DNA from: Actinoallomurus purpureus
Lineage (GTDB): Bacteria > Actinomycetota > Actinomycetes > Streptosporangiales > Streptosporangiaceae
NCBI RefSeq assembly: GCF_024055795.1
Contig: NZ_JAMXMY010000009.1
Coordinates: 186,001-250,000, forward strand
Reading direction: 5' to 3'
Length of the DNA stretch: 64,000 bases
Shown here: positions 18,559 to 28,030 of the stretch, one piece after another
Numbering within the stretch: the stretch's first letter is position 1
Layout: each line of letters begins with the position of its first letter
The notes under the pieces: generated by a model
Told to the model about the DNA's origin: nothing
What the model saw: the letters and a program-made list of their open reading frames with translations, nothing else
Database searches by the model: none
Position numbers and translations under genes: made by a program

Positions 18559-21492
18559 ATGAGATTCGGCGTGCTGGGGCCGTTACACGCCCAGATCACC
18601 GGGCGCGAGGTCCGGCTCGACGGACCGCGGCAGGCCAAGATGCTGGCCGCGCTTCTGGTCGATGCCAACAACCTCGTCGCCATGGAACGGCTCGTCGCCG
18701 TGATGTGGGACGGGAAAGCACCCGCCACCGCGGTCCGTCAGGTCCAGGACGCTCTCTCCGGGCTGCGCCGCAACCTCGCCGCGTGCGGAGCACTCGGCTC
18801 CTTGATCAGCACGCGGCGCGGCGGCTACCAGATCCACCTGACCCCGGATCAGCTCGACCTACTGGAGTTCGACCACGAGCGGCACCTCGCCGAACGACAC
18901 AAGGCCCCGTTCGAGACAGCTGTCGCGCTGCGGCGCGCGCTGACCTGCTGGCGCGGTAACGCCCTGGTCGACATCTCCAGCCGGGTCCTGGAGCTCGATG
19001 CGGCACGGCTGAACGAGAAGCGCGCGGCCACGCACAAACTGTGCCTGAGCATCGAACTCGACCTGGGGCGTCATCGTGAGGTCATCGAGGAGCTGACCGC
19101 CCTGCTACGCGAGCACCCCTACGACGAGCAAGTCGCAGAACACTTGATGGTCGCCCTCTACCGGTGCCGGCGACAAGGCGAGGCGCTGCAGGTGTACGAG
19201 CGGCTGCGCCGGACGCTGGCAGGCGAACTCGGCGTCGACCCCACCCCGCCGATCCAGGCGTTGCATCTGCGCATCCTGGCCGCCGATCCCGCCCTGGCGG
19301 TCCCTGTCCCGGTGAGCGGTCCCTCGGACACGCGACCGGAAAGTCCTGGCACGGCGGCCACCGAACCGGTTATGGCGATGCCGGTGCGCCAACTGCCGCT
19401 CGATGTACCCGACTTCGTGGGTCGAGCCGACGCGCTGGCCGAGGTCGCCCGATTGCTCGACGGGTCGGCGCCGAACCGGGCCCCGGTGGCCGTCATCGTG
19501 GGCGGTCCCGGTGTCGGCAAGTCCTGTCTGGTGACGCACGCCGCGCGGCTGGCGAGCGCCACCTTCCCCGACGGCCAGCTCTACCTCAACCTCGCCGCGA
19601 CATCGGACGAGCCTCGAGACCCGGCGCTGATGCTGGCCGAGGCGCTGCGTGCACTTTCGATCGCCGGCAGCGCGATCCCGAACGGCCTGTCTGAACGGGC
19701 GGCGCTCTACCGTTCGTTGCTGGTGGACCGCCGGATGCTCGTGGTGCTGGACGATGCCGGTCACGCCGATCAAGTGCTGCCGTTGCTGCCCGGGGCCGAC
19801 GGCTGTGCCGTGTTGATCACCAGTCGCACTCTGCTGACGCAACTTCCCGGCGCCCGGCACATCGACCTGGACGTGCTGAGCCCGGCAGAGGCGCGGGAGT
19901 TGTTCACCGGCATCGTCGGGCGGCGGCGGGTCGAGCGGGAACCGGCGGAGGCCGACGCGATCCTCGACTGCTGCGGCAACCTGCCGCTGGCGATCCGGAT
20001 CGCCAGCGCCAAACTCACCGGCCGCCCGGCCTGGTCGCTGCGGGTGCTGCGGGAACGGATCGAGGATGAGTCCCGGCGGCTGGCCGAGCTGAGGATCGGG
20101 GATCTCAGCGTGCGAACCAGCGTCGAACTGAGCTTGCGGCTGCTGCCGGCCGACGCGGTGCGCGCGCTGAGCCTGCTGGGTCTGCTCGGCGCCTACACCC
20201 TGCCCGGCTGGGTGGTCGGCCCACTGCTGGACCGCTCGGACGCCGAGGAGGTGCTGGACACCCTCGTCGACGCCAGCCTGGTGCGGCTCACCGCCACCGA
20301 CGCCATCGGCCAGCCGCGCTACCGGCTGCACGACCTGATCAGGACCTGTGCAGTGGAGATCGCCGCCCAGCTGCCGGCGACGGACAAGCGGGACGCGATT
20401 GTCCGGGTGCTGTCAGCCTGGCTCGATCTGGCCGGGCGCGGCACCGATCGGCTGCCGGCCGGGCTGCTGGTCGGCGAGCCCGGTTCGGCGCCGCGCCTGT
20501 CGCTGCCCAACGCGGTCGTGGACCGGCTGATGGCCGACCCCGTCGGCTGGTTCGACGCGGAACGCGACACCCTGCTCGGCGCGGTGAAACTGGCCGTGGA
20601 CTGGGGACTGGACGAGTTGGCCTGGGAGCTGGCGGCCAGCCCGGTGACCTACTACGACCACCGGTGCCTGTATCAGGACTGGGAGCACGGGCACCGGCTC
20701 GCGTTGGACGCGGCCGAGGCCGCTGGCAACGTGCGCGGCGCATCGGTGCTGCTGCGCGGTCTTGGCCAGCTGCACATCTACCGAGACGAGTTCGACGGGG
20801 CGACCCGTGCCCTGGAGTCCTCCGTCGGGCTGTGCCAGGACGGGGAGGACAAGCGCGGCGAGGCGTTGTCGGTGGCGATGCTGGGCACGGTCAGCCGGGT
20901 GCAGGGCCGTGACGACGAAGCCGTCGAGCGTGTCGAGCAGGCGCTGGCCATCGCGGTCGGTGAGGGCGACCGGCACCTCGAAGCGCAGCTGTCCTGTTCG
21001 ATGGCCGTGATGCGGCTCATGCAGGGCGAACTCGACGAGGCGGAGTCCTGGTTCGGCGAGGCCTTGCGCCTGGCCAGGGCGCTCGACGACGGGCATCGGG
21101 TGGCGGTCGTGCTGCGGCGGTTCAGCCGGCTGCACGATCGGCGCGGTGATCCGGACGAGGCGCTGCGCTGCCTGTGGCAGGCGTTGGCCACCTTCGAGAA
21201 ACTGGCCGACGAGCGGTGCGCCGCGTACACGCTGCTGGAAGTCGGCCGCGTGTACGCCGGTCAGCACGACCGGGACCGGGCGAGCCCGGCGTTGGAGCGC
21301 GCGGCGGACCTGTTCCACCGGCACGGCGACCGTCAGGACGAGGCCGCGTGCTGGCAACTGATCGGCGACCTGGACGCCGCCGCCGGCGTCTACGACCTGG
21401 CGCGCCAGCACCGCGGGCGGGCGCGGCGGCTGTGGCAGACGATCGGCGACATGAACCAGACGAAGGCTCCAGCGCGACCATCATCGCCGTGA
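18559..21492 (+). CDS. large SARP-family activator with NB-ARC and TPR regions
   Basis: 977-residue pathway activator of the AfsR/SARP type. Residues ~1-92 form the OmpR-like winged helix (MRFGVLGPL, QVQDALSGLRR, STRRGGYQI). Residues ~95-240 are the bacterial transcriptional activation domain ending near LAGELGVDPTPP. A nucleotide-binding NB-ARC part follows (~280-560) with P-loop GGPGVGKSC near 314-322, VVLDDAG and NLPLAIRIA, and the last ~300 residues are tetratricopeptide-like repeats. Small SARPs stop after the second domain; this is the long form, expected to integrate a signal through ATP binding and the TPR part. Directly downstream of and collinear with the PKS genes, it is the obvious cluster-situated regulator. 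Confidence 0.92.
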   Translation: MRFGVLGPLHAQITGREVRLDGPRQAKMLAALLVDANNLVAMERLVAVMWDGKAPATAVRQVQDALSGLRRNLAACGALGSLISTRRGGYQIHLTPDQLDLLEFDHERHLAERHKAPFETAVALRRALTCWRGNALVDISSRVLELDAARLNEKRAATHKLCLSIELDLGRHREVIEELTALLREHPYDEQVAEHLMVALYRCRRQGEALQVYERLRRTLAGELGVDPTPPIQALHLRILAADPALAVPVPVSGPSDTRPESPGTAATEPVMAMPVRQLPLDVPDFVGRADALAEVARLLDGSAPNRAPVAVIVGGPGVGKSCLVTHAARLASATFPDGQLYLNLAATSDEPRDPALMLAEALRALSIAGSAIPNGLSERAALYRSLLVDRRMLVVLDDAGHADQVLPLLPGADGCAVLITSRTLLTQLPGARHIDLDVLSPAEARELFTGIVGRRRVEREPAEADAILDCCGNLPLAIRIASAKLTGRPAWSLRVLRERIEDESRRLAELRIGDLSVRTSVELSLRLLPADAVRALSLLGLLGAYTLPGWVVGPLLDRSDAEEVLDTLVDASLVRLTATDAIGQPRYRLHDLIRTCAVEIAAQLPATDKRDAIVRVLSAWLDLAGRGTDRLPAGLLVGEPGSAPRLSLPNAVVDRLMADPVGWFDAERDTLLGAVKLAVDWGLDELAWELAASPVTYYDHRCLYQDWEHGHRLALDAAEAAGNVRGASVLLRGLGQLHIYRDEFDGATRALESSVGLCQDGEDKRGEALSVAMLGTVSRVQGRDDEAVERVEQALAIAVGEGDRHLEAQLSCSMAVMRLMQGELDEAESWFGEALRLARALDDGHRVAVVLRRFSRLHDRRGDPDEALRCLWQALATFEKLADERCAAYTLLEVGRVYAGQHDRDRASPALERAADLFHRHGDRQDEAACWQLIGDLDAAAGVYDLARQHRGRARRLWQTIGDMNQTKAPARPSSP

Positions 21493-21496
21493 CCTA

Positions 21497-21775
21497 GCTG
21501 ACGCTGCCGGCACCGACCTGGGCCGCAAGTACCCCCAAGCCGTCAAGGTATTCGAGGACGCCTGGGACCGCTTCCCGGCTACTCACCCCAGCTCAACCCT
21601 GATGAATGGGTGTGGAAGAACGTGAAGCACGACCGGATCGGCAAGACCGGCGTCACCAGCAAAGACGACCTCAAATCCAAGGCCATCTGAGCGCTCCGCC
21701 GGCTGCAGAAACTCCCACGCCTGGTCCGCGGCGGATTTCCCGCCGACCCGCACCTGAGCTACATCACGGCCTGAT
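21497..21775 (+). pseudogene. fused fragments of IS256-type and IS630-type transposases
   Basis: 21497-21572 translates to DLGRKYPQAVKVFEDAWDRF, the conserved run of IS256/Mutator transposases. From 21574 in another frame it becomes the C-terminus of an IS630/DDE_3 transposase: PGYSPQLNPDE, WVWKNVKHDRIGK, then a stop at 21688-21690 and further homology to LSYITA. Neither has a start. The sharp junction shows one element's remains landing inside the other's. Confidence 0.65.
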
Positions 21776-21802
21776 CAACTCAGTCGACCTACTAACGACC
21801 GC

Positions 21803-21847
21803 TTGGTAATCCATAGGTTCTGGGTTCGAGCCCCAGGCGCACTACCA
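21803..21847 (+). other. 3' half of a tRNA (possible attachment-site remnant)
   Basis: A complete T-arm (CTGGG, loop TTCGAGC, CCCAG at 21820-21836) is followed by GCGCACT, discriminator A and encoded CCA, exactly as at a tRNA 3' end. Upstream, TTGGTAA fits an anticodon loop (GGT, threonine), but the 5' anticodon strand, D-arm and acceptor strand are absent. The homology starts in the anticodon loop, where tyrosine integrases often cross over. Not a functional tRNA. Confidence 0.45.
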
Positions 21848-21904
21848 GCCCTGACCTGTGGTTTTGCCTGCCCGGGCGGAACCGTAAGCATGGTGGTGGG
21901 GCCA

Positions 21905-22135
21905 CGGTATGACCGTGGTGGGCCGGCCAATCTCCGCCCACCGGCCGCGGTTCACCAGTCGCGACAGCGCCGTTAGCCAGAGCCGGTCGGTATGATCCCA
22001 CCGCGGCTTCTGCCCGACCTGGCGGCGCAGCACCTGGTTCTCCTGACGCAGCACGAGTAACTCGACGTCCTTGCGGGTCTTCAACACAAGATCATCTTCA
22101 CACGCTGGATCCGCAAGATCATCTTCTTGGCCCAC
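21905..22135 (-). pseudogene. N-terminal fragment of an integrase-core (DDE) transposase
   Basis: Minus-strand reading gives ELLVLRQENQVLRRQV and then WLTALSRLVNRGRWAE, the typical N-terminus of actinomycete transposases with an rve integrase core. Homology stops near 21905 where the catalytic domain should follow. Part of the same insertion-sequence graveyard as its neighbours. Confidence 0.55.
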
Positions 22136-22330
22136 GCTCCTACTGGGAGATTAGGGGCGGTAGGCGGCTTCGAGGCCGCCGGCCGCAGCGAGCAGCGTCT
22201 GCCCGCAGGTGGTGCGTGCGCCGATCAGGGCGACTCCACCGTAGGTCCCCGACAGGTTGCGGAATGCATCGGCAGGGCGCCTCGGGGCCGCCGCCGCTGC
22301 GCGCGGGGTTTTGATCGGGATCCGTGGGCG

Positions 22331-23572
22331 CTACCGCAGTTGGTCGCGGCGGCGGGTCAGGTAGGCGGTCTCGGCGGTGTTGCCCGCCAGTTCGATGGCT
22401 TTGTCGTAGGCCGCGCGTGACTGCTGACTGCGGCCCAGCCGGCGCAGCAGGTCGGCGCGGGTGGCGTGGTAGGCGTGGTAGCCGGCCAGCTTGTCTTCAA
22501 GGCGGTCGACGGCTGCCAGTGCCACGTCCGGGCCGTCGAGTTCGGCGACCGCGATGGCCCGGTTGAGGGCGATGATCGGGGAGGTGTCGAGGCGGATGAG
22601 CTGGTCGTAGAGGGCGAGGACCTGCGACCAGTCGGTGTCGCGTATGTCGCGGGCGGAGGTGTGCACGGCGTTGATCGCCGCGAGAATCTGGTAGCGGCCC
22701 GGAGCGACCCCGGCGGCGGCAGCGGCGAGGCGCTCGCGCACCAGCCGATGCCCCTCGGCGATCAGCGCCGCGTCCCAGGCCCCACGGTCCTGCTCGTCGA
22801 GCGTGACCAGTTCGCCGCCGGCCGAGACCCGGGCGGGGCGGCGGGCCTCGATGAGGAGCATCAGCGCCAGCAGCCCGGCCACCTCACCGTCGCCCGGCAT
22901 CAGGGAACGGATCAGGCGGGTGAGCCGGATCGCCTCGGCGGTCAGGCCGGGACGCACCGGGTCGGTGTCGGGGCCGGTCGCCAGGTAGCCCTCGTTGAAC
23001 ACCAGGTACAGGACGGCGAGCACGCCGGACACGCGCGCCGGGAGATCCTCGGCGGACGGCACCCGATAGGGGATGCGAGCCGCTTTGATTTTGGCCTTCG
23101 CGCGGGTGATCCGCTGCCCCATGGTGCTCTCGGCCACCAGGAAGGCGCGGGCGATCTCGGGCACGGTCAGACCGGCGACCATGCGCAGCGTCAGCGCCAC
23201 GCGGGTCTGCATCGCCAGCGCCGGGTGACAGCAGGTGAAGATCAGCCGGAGTCGGTCGTCGTCGATGGCGTCGACAGGCTCGGGCGGGTCGTCGTCGTAC
23301 AACAGTTGAGCCTCCTTCTGCTTGTCGTCGCGCTTGTTCTCGCGCCGGATCCGGTCGATGGCCTTGCGGCCCGCGGTGGTGGTCAGCCAGGCGCCGGGGT
23401 TGGGGGGTACGCCGTCGGCCGGCCACCGCTCGACGGCGGTCGCGAACGCCTCGGCCGCCGCCTCCTCGGCGATGCCGAGGTCACCGAAACGCCTGGTCAG
23501 GGCGGCGACCACCCGGGCCCACTCCTCGTGGTGGGCCCGGGTGACCGCCTCGCGGACGTCGACCCTGTTCAC
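22331..23572 (-). CDS. ECF sigma factor with long C-terminal extension (ECF42/SigJ-like, DGPF-associated)
   Basis: 413 residues from a GTG at 23572. Sigma region 2 lies in the first ~100 residues (EEAAAEAFATAVERWP, NPGAWLTTTAGRKAIDRIRR) and region 4 around 125-185 (LTVPEIARAFLVAESTMGQR). A TPR-like C-terminal extension of over 200 residues follows (YLVFNEGYLA, LNRAIAVAELDGP, YHATRADLLRRLG). This architecture and its partner define the ECF42 group, whose members have no anti-sigma factor and depend on the extension for activity. The start overlaps the upstream DGPF gene stop as GTGA, so the pair is translationally coupled. The long frame continues upstream of the GTG, but that part runs across the DGPF gene in another frame. 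Target promoters are not visible. Confidence 0.88.
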   Translation of the reverse strand: MNRVDVREAVTRAHHEEWARVVAALTRRFGDLGIAEEAAAEAFATAVERWPADGVPPNPGAWLTTTAGRKAIDRIRRENKRDDKQKEAQLLYDDDPPEPVDAIDDDRLRLIFTCCHPALAMQTRVALTLRMVAGLTVPEIARAFLVAESTMGQRITRAKAKIKAARIPYRVPSAEDLPARVSGVLAVLYLVFNEGYLATGPDTDPVRPGLTAEAIRLTRLIRSLMPGDGEVAGLLALMLLIEARRPARVSAGGELVTLDEQDRGAWDAALIAEGHRLVRERLAAAAAGVAPGRYQILAAINAVHTSARDIRDTDWSQVLALYDQLIRLDTSPIIALNRAIAVAELDGPDVALAAVDRLEDKLAGYHAYHATRADLLRRLGRSQQSRAAYDKAIELAGNTAETAYLTRRRDQLR

Positions 23573-23892
23573 TGGAACGGCCGCACCTCGATCTTCCGAT
23601 CGCAGACCTTCGACGCCTCGGCGGCGAGCTTGAGCGCCACATCCAGATCGGGGGCCTCCCACACCCAGACGCCGGCGAGGTACTCCTTCGACTCCACGAA
23701 AGGCCCGTCGCTGAACACCGCCTCCCCGCCCCGGTTGTCGATGACCGTGGCCGCGTCGGGCGAGGCGAGGCCGCCCGCGAAAACCCAGTAGCCCTCGGCG
23801 ATCAGTCGTTCGTTGAACGCGCTGATGGCAGGCTGCCTGTCCGTGCTGCCGGGATTGCTCTTGTCATCGATCACGGAAACCAGGTACTGCAT
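23569..23892 (-). CDS. YCII/DGPF-domain protein, sigma-factor partner
   Basis: 107-residue YCII-fold protein with the diagnostic FSDGPFVESKEYLAG block and a C-terminal CDRKIEVRPF. DGPF proteins sit beside ECF42 sigma factors and appear linked to their signalling; the biochemical role is not settled. AGGAG lies 11 bases before the ATG, a slightly long spacing. First gene of a two-gene operon with the sigma factor. Confidence 0.85.
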   Translation of the reverse strand: MQYLVSVIDDKSNPGSTDRQPAISAFNERLIAEGYWVFAGGLASPDAATVIDNRGGEAVFSDGPFVESKEYLAGVWVWEAPDLDVALKLAAEASKVCDRKIEVRPFQ

Positions 23893-24273
23893 CTGAAGAT
23901 CATCTCCTGTGGTGTCAAGACAGCGTGGTTCGCGCCGCGCCGCAGACCTGAGTCATGGTCGTCAGCTTCATGATCGCGGTTCCCTACCTTGGCGCCGCCC
24001 CTTGTGGGCGGCCTCACCCCTGCTACGAACACCACCGCCCCGATCCGACACCGCCGACCGGCGTAGGTCACGACGTCGGCGGTTCCGGGCCGCAAGCGAA
24101 TTCATGCTGCACGCGTGGCGTCCCGGTTCGCATCATCTGGCCCGACGGCGCGCGGCACGGTTGAGACGCACATACACGAGCAAAGCGGGCACCGGCCGTC
24201 GTACGGACCTGGTTGGATGATCGAGCCTCGGTCCTGGGGACCGAACGACAAGTGCCGTCAGGGAGGGCGCTGG
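23893..24273. other. divergent spacer between DGPF and helicase genes
   Basis: 381 bp without a supported gene. It has one short hairpin, GCCGCCC (23994-24000) with GGGCGGC (24006-24012), and the ribosome site GGGAGG (24261-24266) of the helicase. The helicase frame is open further upstream to 24115, but that part is low-complexity and has no start signal. Confidence 0.35.
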
Positions 24274-25944
24274 ATGGGGATTCGCAATGGGTTGGGCCGG
24301 TTTGGGGCTCGGCGGCGTCTTCAGCGGACGGCGAGGGAGGTCTTCGACTGGCGGCGGCTGCGGCCCGGGCAGACGGAGGCGATGCAGTCCCTCCTTGAGG
24401 GGCACGACGTACTCGTCGTCATGCCGACCGGCAGCGGCAAGTCCGCGACCTATCAGGTCCCGGCCCAGTTGCTCGACGGCCCGACCATCGTGATCTCGCC
24501 GTTGATCGCGCTGCAGCGGGACCAGATGCTCTCGCTCGCGGAGCGGAACGCGGGCGGCGCCGTCGTCGTCAACTCCGCGCAGCGCGCGGGCTCGAGCGAG
24601 GCCTCTCTGGAGCAGATCCGGGCCGGTAAGGCCGAGTACGTCTTCCTCTCCCCCGAGCAGCTCGCCAAGCCCGATGTCGTGGACCGGCTCGCCGCGGCGC
24701 GACCCTCGCTGATCGCGATCGACGAGGCGCACTGCGTCTCGGCCTGGGGGCATGACTTCCGGCCCGACTACCTCGGGCTCGGCCGGGTCATCGAACGCCT
24801 CGGCCACCCCCCGGTGATCGCGCTGACCGCGACCGCGTCGCCGCCCGTACGCGAGGACATCGTGGAGGTGCTCGGCCTCCGCGACGTCCACCAGGTCATC
24901 CGGGGCTTCGACCGGCCCAACATCGCGCTGCGGGTCCGCCGGTTCGCCGAGGAGAGCACCAAGAGGCGCGCGCTCGTCGCGGACGCCGCCGGACGGTCCG
25001 GGCTCGGCCTGGTGTACGTCGCGACACGCCGCGACGCCACGGCGTACGCCAAAGAGCTGACCGAGGCCGGGCTGCACGCGGAGGCCTATCACGCGGGGAT
25101 GAAGGCGTCCGAACGCGAGCGGGTGCACACGTTGTTCTCCGAGGACGGGCTCGACGTCGTCGTGGCGACCTCCGCCTTCGGTATGGGGATCGACAAGCCG
25201 AATGTGCGCTACGTCCTGCACAGTGCCCCGCCCGAGTCGCCGGACTCCTACTACCAGGAGATCGGCCGGGCCGGCCGCGACGGCGAGCCGGCCGACGCGG
25301 TCCTGTACTACCGGTCGGAGGACCTCGGCCTGCGCCGGTTCTTCGCTGGCGGCCGGCCGGACGAGGAGATGCTGCTCCGGCTCGCCGTCCTGCTCCACGA
25401 GCACGGCGGCACCGTGAAGCCCCGCGCCGTACGCGACACGCTGGGCATCGGCCCGTCCAAGCTGACGTCTCTCGTGAACCTGCTCCAGCACACCAAGGCG
25501 GTGGAGGTGAGCGGCCGGGGAGACCTGCGGTACGCCGAGCGGGGGCCCGCTCCCAAGCAGGCCGCGGCCGACGCGATGGAGCTGGACGAGAGCCGCCGCC
25601 GGGTGGACGACTCGCGCATCGACATGATGCGCGGCTACGCCGAGACCACCGGGTGCCGCCGCCGCTATCTGCTGGAGTACTTCGGCGAGCCCCGTACGAC
25701 GAAAACCTGCGACAACTGCGACAACTGCGTCGCGGGGGCGGTCGACACGACGCGGGTCGACAGTCCATTCCCGGTCCACTCCGAGGTGGTGCACAAGTCG
25801 TGGGGTCCGGGGACGGTCATGCGCGCCGAACCCGACCGGATCACCGTGCTGTTCGAGGAGATCGGCTACAAGACACTTTCCCTGGACGCGATCAAGCGCG
25901 ACTCCCTGCTGACACTCGCACCGGAGAGCGGCACCGAACAGTGA
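24274..25944 (+). CDS. RecQ-family ATP-dependent DNA helicase
   Basis: 556 residues from the ATG at 24274, which has GGGAGG just upstream. Superfamily 2 motifs in order: Q-motif/0 as RRLRPGQTEAMQ, Walker A as MPTGSGKSATYQ, DEAH as AIDEAHCVSAWGHDFRP, motif III TATASPP, motif V TSAFGMGIDKP, motif VI YQEIGRAGRDG. The zinc-binding cysteines of the RecQ C-terminal part are present (CRRRYLLEYFGE, CDNCDNC). The end (VVHKSWGPGTVM, VLFEEIGYKTL) looks like a small accessory domain common in actinobacterial versions instead of a classical HRDC. Expected role: 3'-5' unwinding in repair or replication restart. An IS110 remnant abuts its stop codon. Confidence 0.93.
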   Translation: MGIRNGLGRFGARRRLQRTAREVFDWRRLRPGQTEAMQSLLEGHDVLVVMPTGSGKSATYQVPAQLLDGPTIVISPLIALQRDQMLSLAERNAGGAVVVNSAQRAGSSEASLEQIRAGKAEYVFLSPEQLAKPDVVDRLAAARPSLIAIDEAHCVSAWGHDFRPDYLGLGRVIERLGHPPVIALTATASPPVREDIVEVLGLRDVHQVIRGFDRPNIALRVRRFAEESTKRRALVADAAGRSGLGLVYVATRRDATAYAKELTEAGLHAEAYHAGMKASERERVHTLFSEDGLDVVVATSAFGMGIDKPNVRYVLHSAPPESPDSYYQEIGRAGRDGEPADAVLYYRSEDLGLRRFFAGGRPDEEMLLRLAVLLHEHGGTVKPRAVRDTLGIGPSKLTSLVNLLQHTKAVEVSGRGDLRYAERGPAPKQAAADAMELDESRRRVDDSRIDMMRGYAETTGCRRRYLLEYFGEPRTTKTCDNCDNCVAGAVDTTRVDSPFPVHSEVVHKSWGPGTVMRAEPDRITVLFEEIGYKTLSLDAIKRDSLLTLAPESGTEQ

Positions 25945-25947
25945 GCA

Positions 25948-26620
25948 GCCCGCCTACGGGACCCCTCCCGCGTGCGCGTTTCGGGATCGACGCGGGCTCG
26001 GACGAGGATGATGGTGTGCAGTGCCCTGTTGAGCTGGCGGTCGCCGCTGCGGTTGAGCCGATGCCGGTTGGTCAGGCCAGAAGATGCCGGGATCGGAGCG
26101 GTGCCGGCGAACGCTGCGAAGGCGGCCTCAGACCGGAACCGCCCGGGATGTGACCAGCTCACCAGGATCTGCGCCGCGCTGACGGCGCCGATTCCGACCT
26201 GCTCCAGCAGCTCGGGTTTGATTGCACTGACCAGGGCGGTGATCTCCTCCTCCAACGCCTTGGCCTCGGCGCGCAGCGTCTGGATGCGCTGGGCGGTGGA
26301 GCGCAGGACACGGATGGTCATCCGGTGCTCCAGCGACTGGGCGGGCCGGTCGCGCAGCTTGGCGCAGTAAGCGACCTGGGCATTGCTGCCCAGGGCACGG
26401 ATCTCAGCGCGCAGGTCATCGGGGGCCGAGACGACCAGGGCCTTGAGATGGTTGATCGCCGCGGTCGTCGCCTCGACGGCGCCCTGACGGGTGGCGAGCA
26501 GAACGCGCAGCGCTTCGCGTTCGCCTCGGCGGCGCGGGTGGATGAGGTGCTCGCTGGTGAGCGCCTCAGGCTCGGCGACCTCGCGCGCCACCTGGAGCCA
26601 TAACTCGGGGACCTGCGACC
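25948..26620 (-). pseudogene. IS110-family transposase remnant (transposase_20 part)
   Basis: The minus frame carries the C-terminal transposase_20 signature of IS110 elements: LLEQVGIGAVSAAQI, SEAAFAAFAGTAPIP, GDRQLNRALHTIIL, preceded by linker blocks such as LIHPRRRGEREALRVLL. The N-terminal DEDD nuclease half is missing upstream of ~26620. The 3' end runs straight into the RecQ gene tail, so the frame continues as antisense nonsense without its own stop. Inactive. Confidence 0.75.
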
Positions 26621-26931
26621 TACAAGGCCAGGCCCGAAGCCGATATCCGGGTGGGTTGACCATGCGCCGCACGAACTGTCGCGGCGAGGCCACCCAGGAC
26701 CGCACTCTTCCCGGATCGGCTCCCGAAGGAGTGGATCCACGTCGGCAATGAGCCGTGGGACTGCCCGGACGGCTCTGGCCGACACGCCGAGCCCGAGACC
26801 ACGGGAGTGACATGACCGCCGACATTCGCCCATCGACCGAGGCGACCGTGAAGGGGCTACGTCTCGCACCTGCTGGTCAAGTGTGCTGCGACAACCGCAC
26901 CTGGGCGGGGCTCCTGGGCACGAGGCCGGGG
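26621..26931. other. spacer with no recognisable gene
   Basis: 311 bp between the IS110 remnant and the histidine kinase stop. Short frames on both strands lack family features or ribosome sites. It probably represents mobile-element debris. Confidence 0.3.
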
Positions 26932-28029
26932 TCACGATATAGCTGGGAAGCTGCTCTCGACGGTGAGCCCGCCCTCGGGATGCGCGTGGGCCGTGAGCAC
27001 GGCGCCGTGGGCGACGGCGATCGCCCGCACTATCGACAGGCCCAGCCCGTGGTGGTCGTCGGCCACCCGCCGCATGCGCTGGAACGGCTCGAACAACCGG
27101 TCCACCTCCTCGGGTGGTACCACCGGACCGGTATTCGAGACGACCAGGAGCGCCTGATCCGCGGCGCGACGGGTGCTCACCTCGACCACGCCGCCGGGAA
27201 CGTTGTAGTGCACGGCGTTGTCGCACAGGTTGGCCACCAGCCGTCCGATCAGCGCCGGATCGCCGCTCAGCGTGGCCGGCCGGATCATCGCCTTGACCCG
27301 CAGCCCGTGCCGGTCGAGCTCGGCCGCCCGGTCGCGCACCGCCTGCTCGGCCAGCCCGGCGAGGTCGATCGGCTCGGCCCGGCCCCGGCCGTGCTCGCTG
27401 CCGGCGAGGGTCAGCAGCGACTCGAGCAGCCGGCCCCGCGCCCGGTTGACCGCGATCAGACTCTCGAAGTTGGCCCGGTACCTCTCGACGGTCGCGTCCG
27501 GGGCGACGAGCGGCTCCTCGAGCAGGGCGTGCTCGACGGTCAGCGGCGTACGCAGTTCGTGCGCGGCGTTGGCGACGAATCGTTTGTGGCCGTCAAGCGC
27601 GGTCTCCAACCGGCCGAGCAGCTCGTCGACGGTGTCGGCGAGATCCTTCAACTCGTCGCGCGGACCCGCCATCGCGAGCCGCTCGTGCACGTTACGGCCG
27701 GAGATCTGCCGCAGTCGCCCGGTCATCGTGCGCACGGGGCGCAGGATCCGGCCGGCGATCAACCAGCCCACCGCCAGCGATAGCACGGCCATGATGGCTA
27801 GCGCGACGCCCGGCAGGAGCAGGATGTCCGACCGGTAGGTCTTGAGGTCGACCGGTAGGGAGTCGGGCAGGTGTCCCGGCTCGACGGAGACGCCCTCCGG
27901 CGCCGGCGCGTCGGCCGGCGGCAGGCTGCGGGACAGCAACGTGATGATGAGGAGCAGCACGACGCCGGAGGCGACCGACGCCGCGCAGTACAGCAGGGTG
28001 AGGCGCCGCCGGAGCCGGTTGACCCGCAT
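26932..28029 (-). CDS. two-component sensor histidine kinase
   Basis: 365-residue membrane kinase. A first transmembrane segment at ~10-34, a short extracytoplasmic loop, and a second at ~70-93 are followed by a HAMP linker (GRILRPVRTMTGRL), HisKA with His 157 in AHELRTPLT, and a HATPase domain (N-box LCDNAVHYN, G-boxes and HHGLGLSIVRAIA). The H-box lacks the usual Ile-x-x-Glu spacing after the Pro but is otherwise normal. It follows the response regulator by one base, forming an operon. The divergent ABC transporter beyond is its likely target, as in antimicrobial-peptide or membrane-stress systems. Confidence 0.92.
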   Translation of the reverse strand: MRVNRLRRRLTLLYCAASVASGVVLLLIITLLSRSLPPADAPAPEGVSVEPGHLPDSLPVDLKTYRSDILLLPGVALAIMAVLSLAVGWLIAGRILRPVRTMTGRLRQISGRNVHERLAMAGPRDELKDLADTVDELLGRLETALDGHKRFVANAAHELRTPLTVEHALLEEPLVAPDATVERYRANFESLIAVNRARGRLLESLLTLAGSEHGRGRAEPIDLAGLAEQAVRDRAAELDRHGLRVKAMIRPATLSGDPALIGRLVANLCDNAVHYNVPGGVVEVSTRRAADQALLVVSNTGPVVPPEEVDRLFEPFQRMRRVADDHHGLGLSIVRAIAVAHGAVLTAHAHPEGGLTVESSFPAIS

Positions 28030-28030
28030 G

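Noticed and set aside
21792-22001. Minus-strand ORF ending in RLGLEPRTYGLPSGR
   Set aside because: Typical false protein produced by reading through the complement of a tRNA T-arm.
22466-23791. 441-codon plus-strand frame over the sigma and DGPF genes
   Set aside because: Composition-driven antisense of two well-supported genes.
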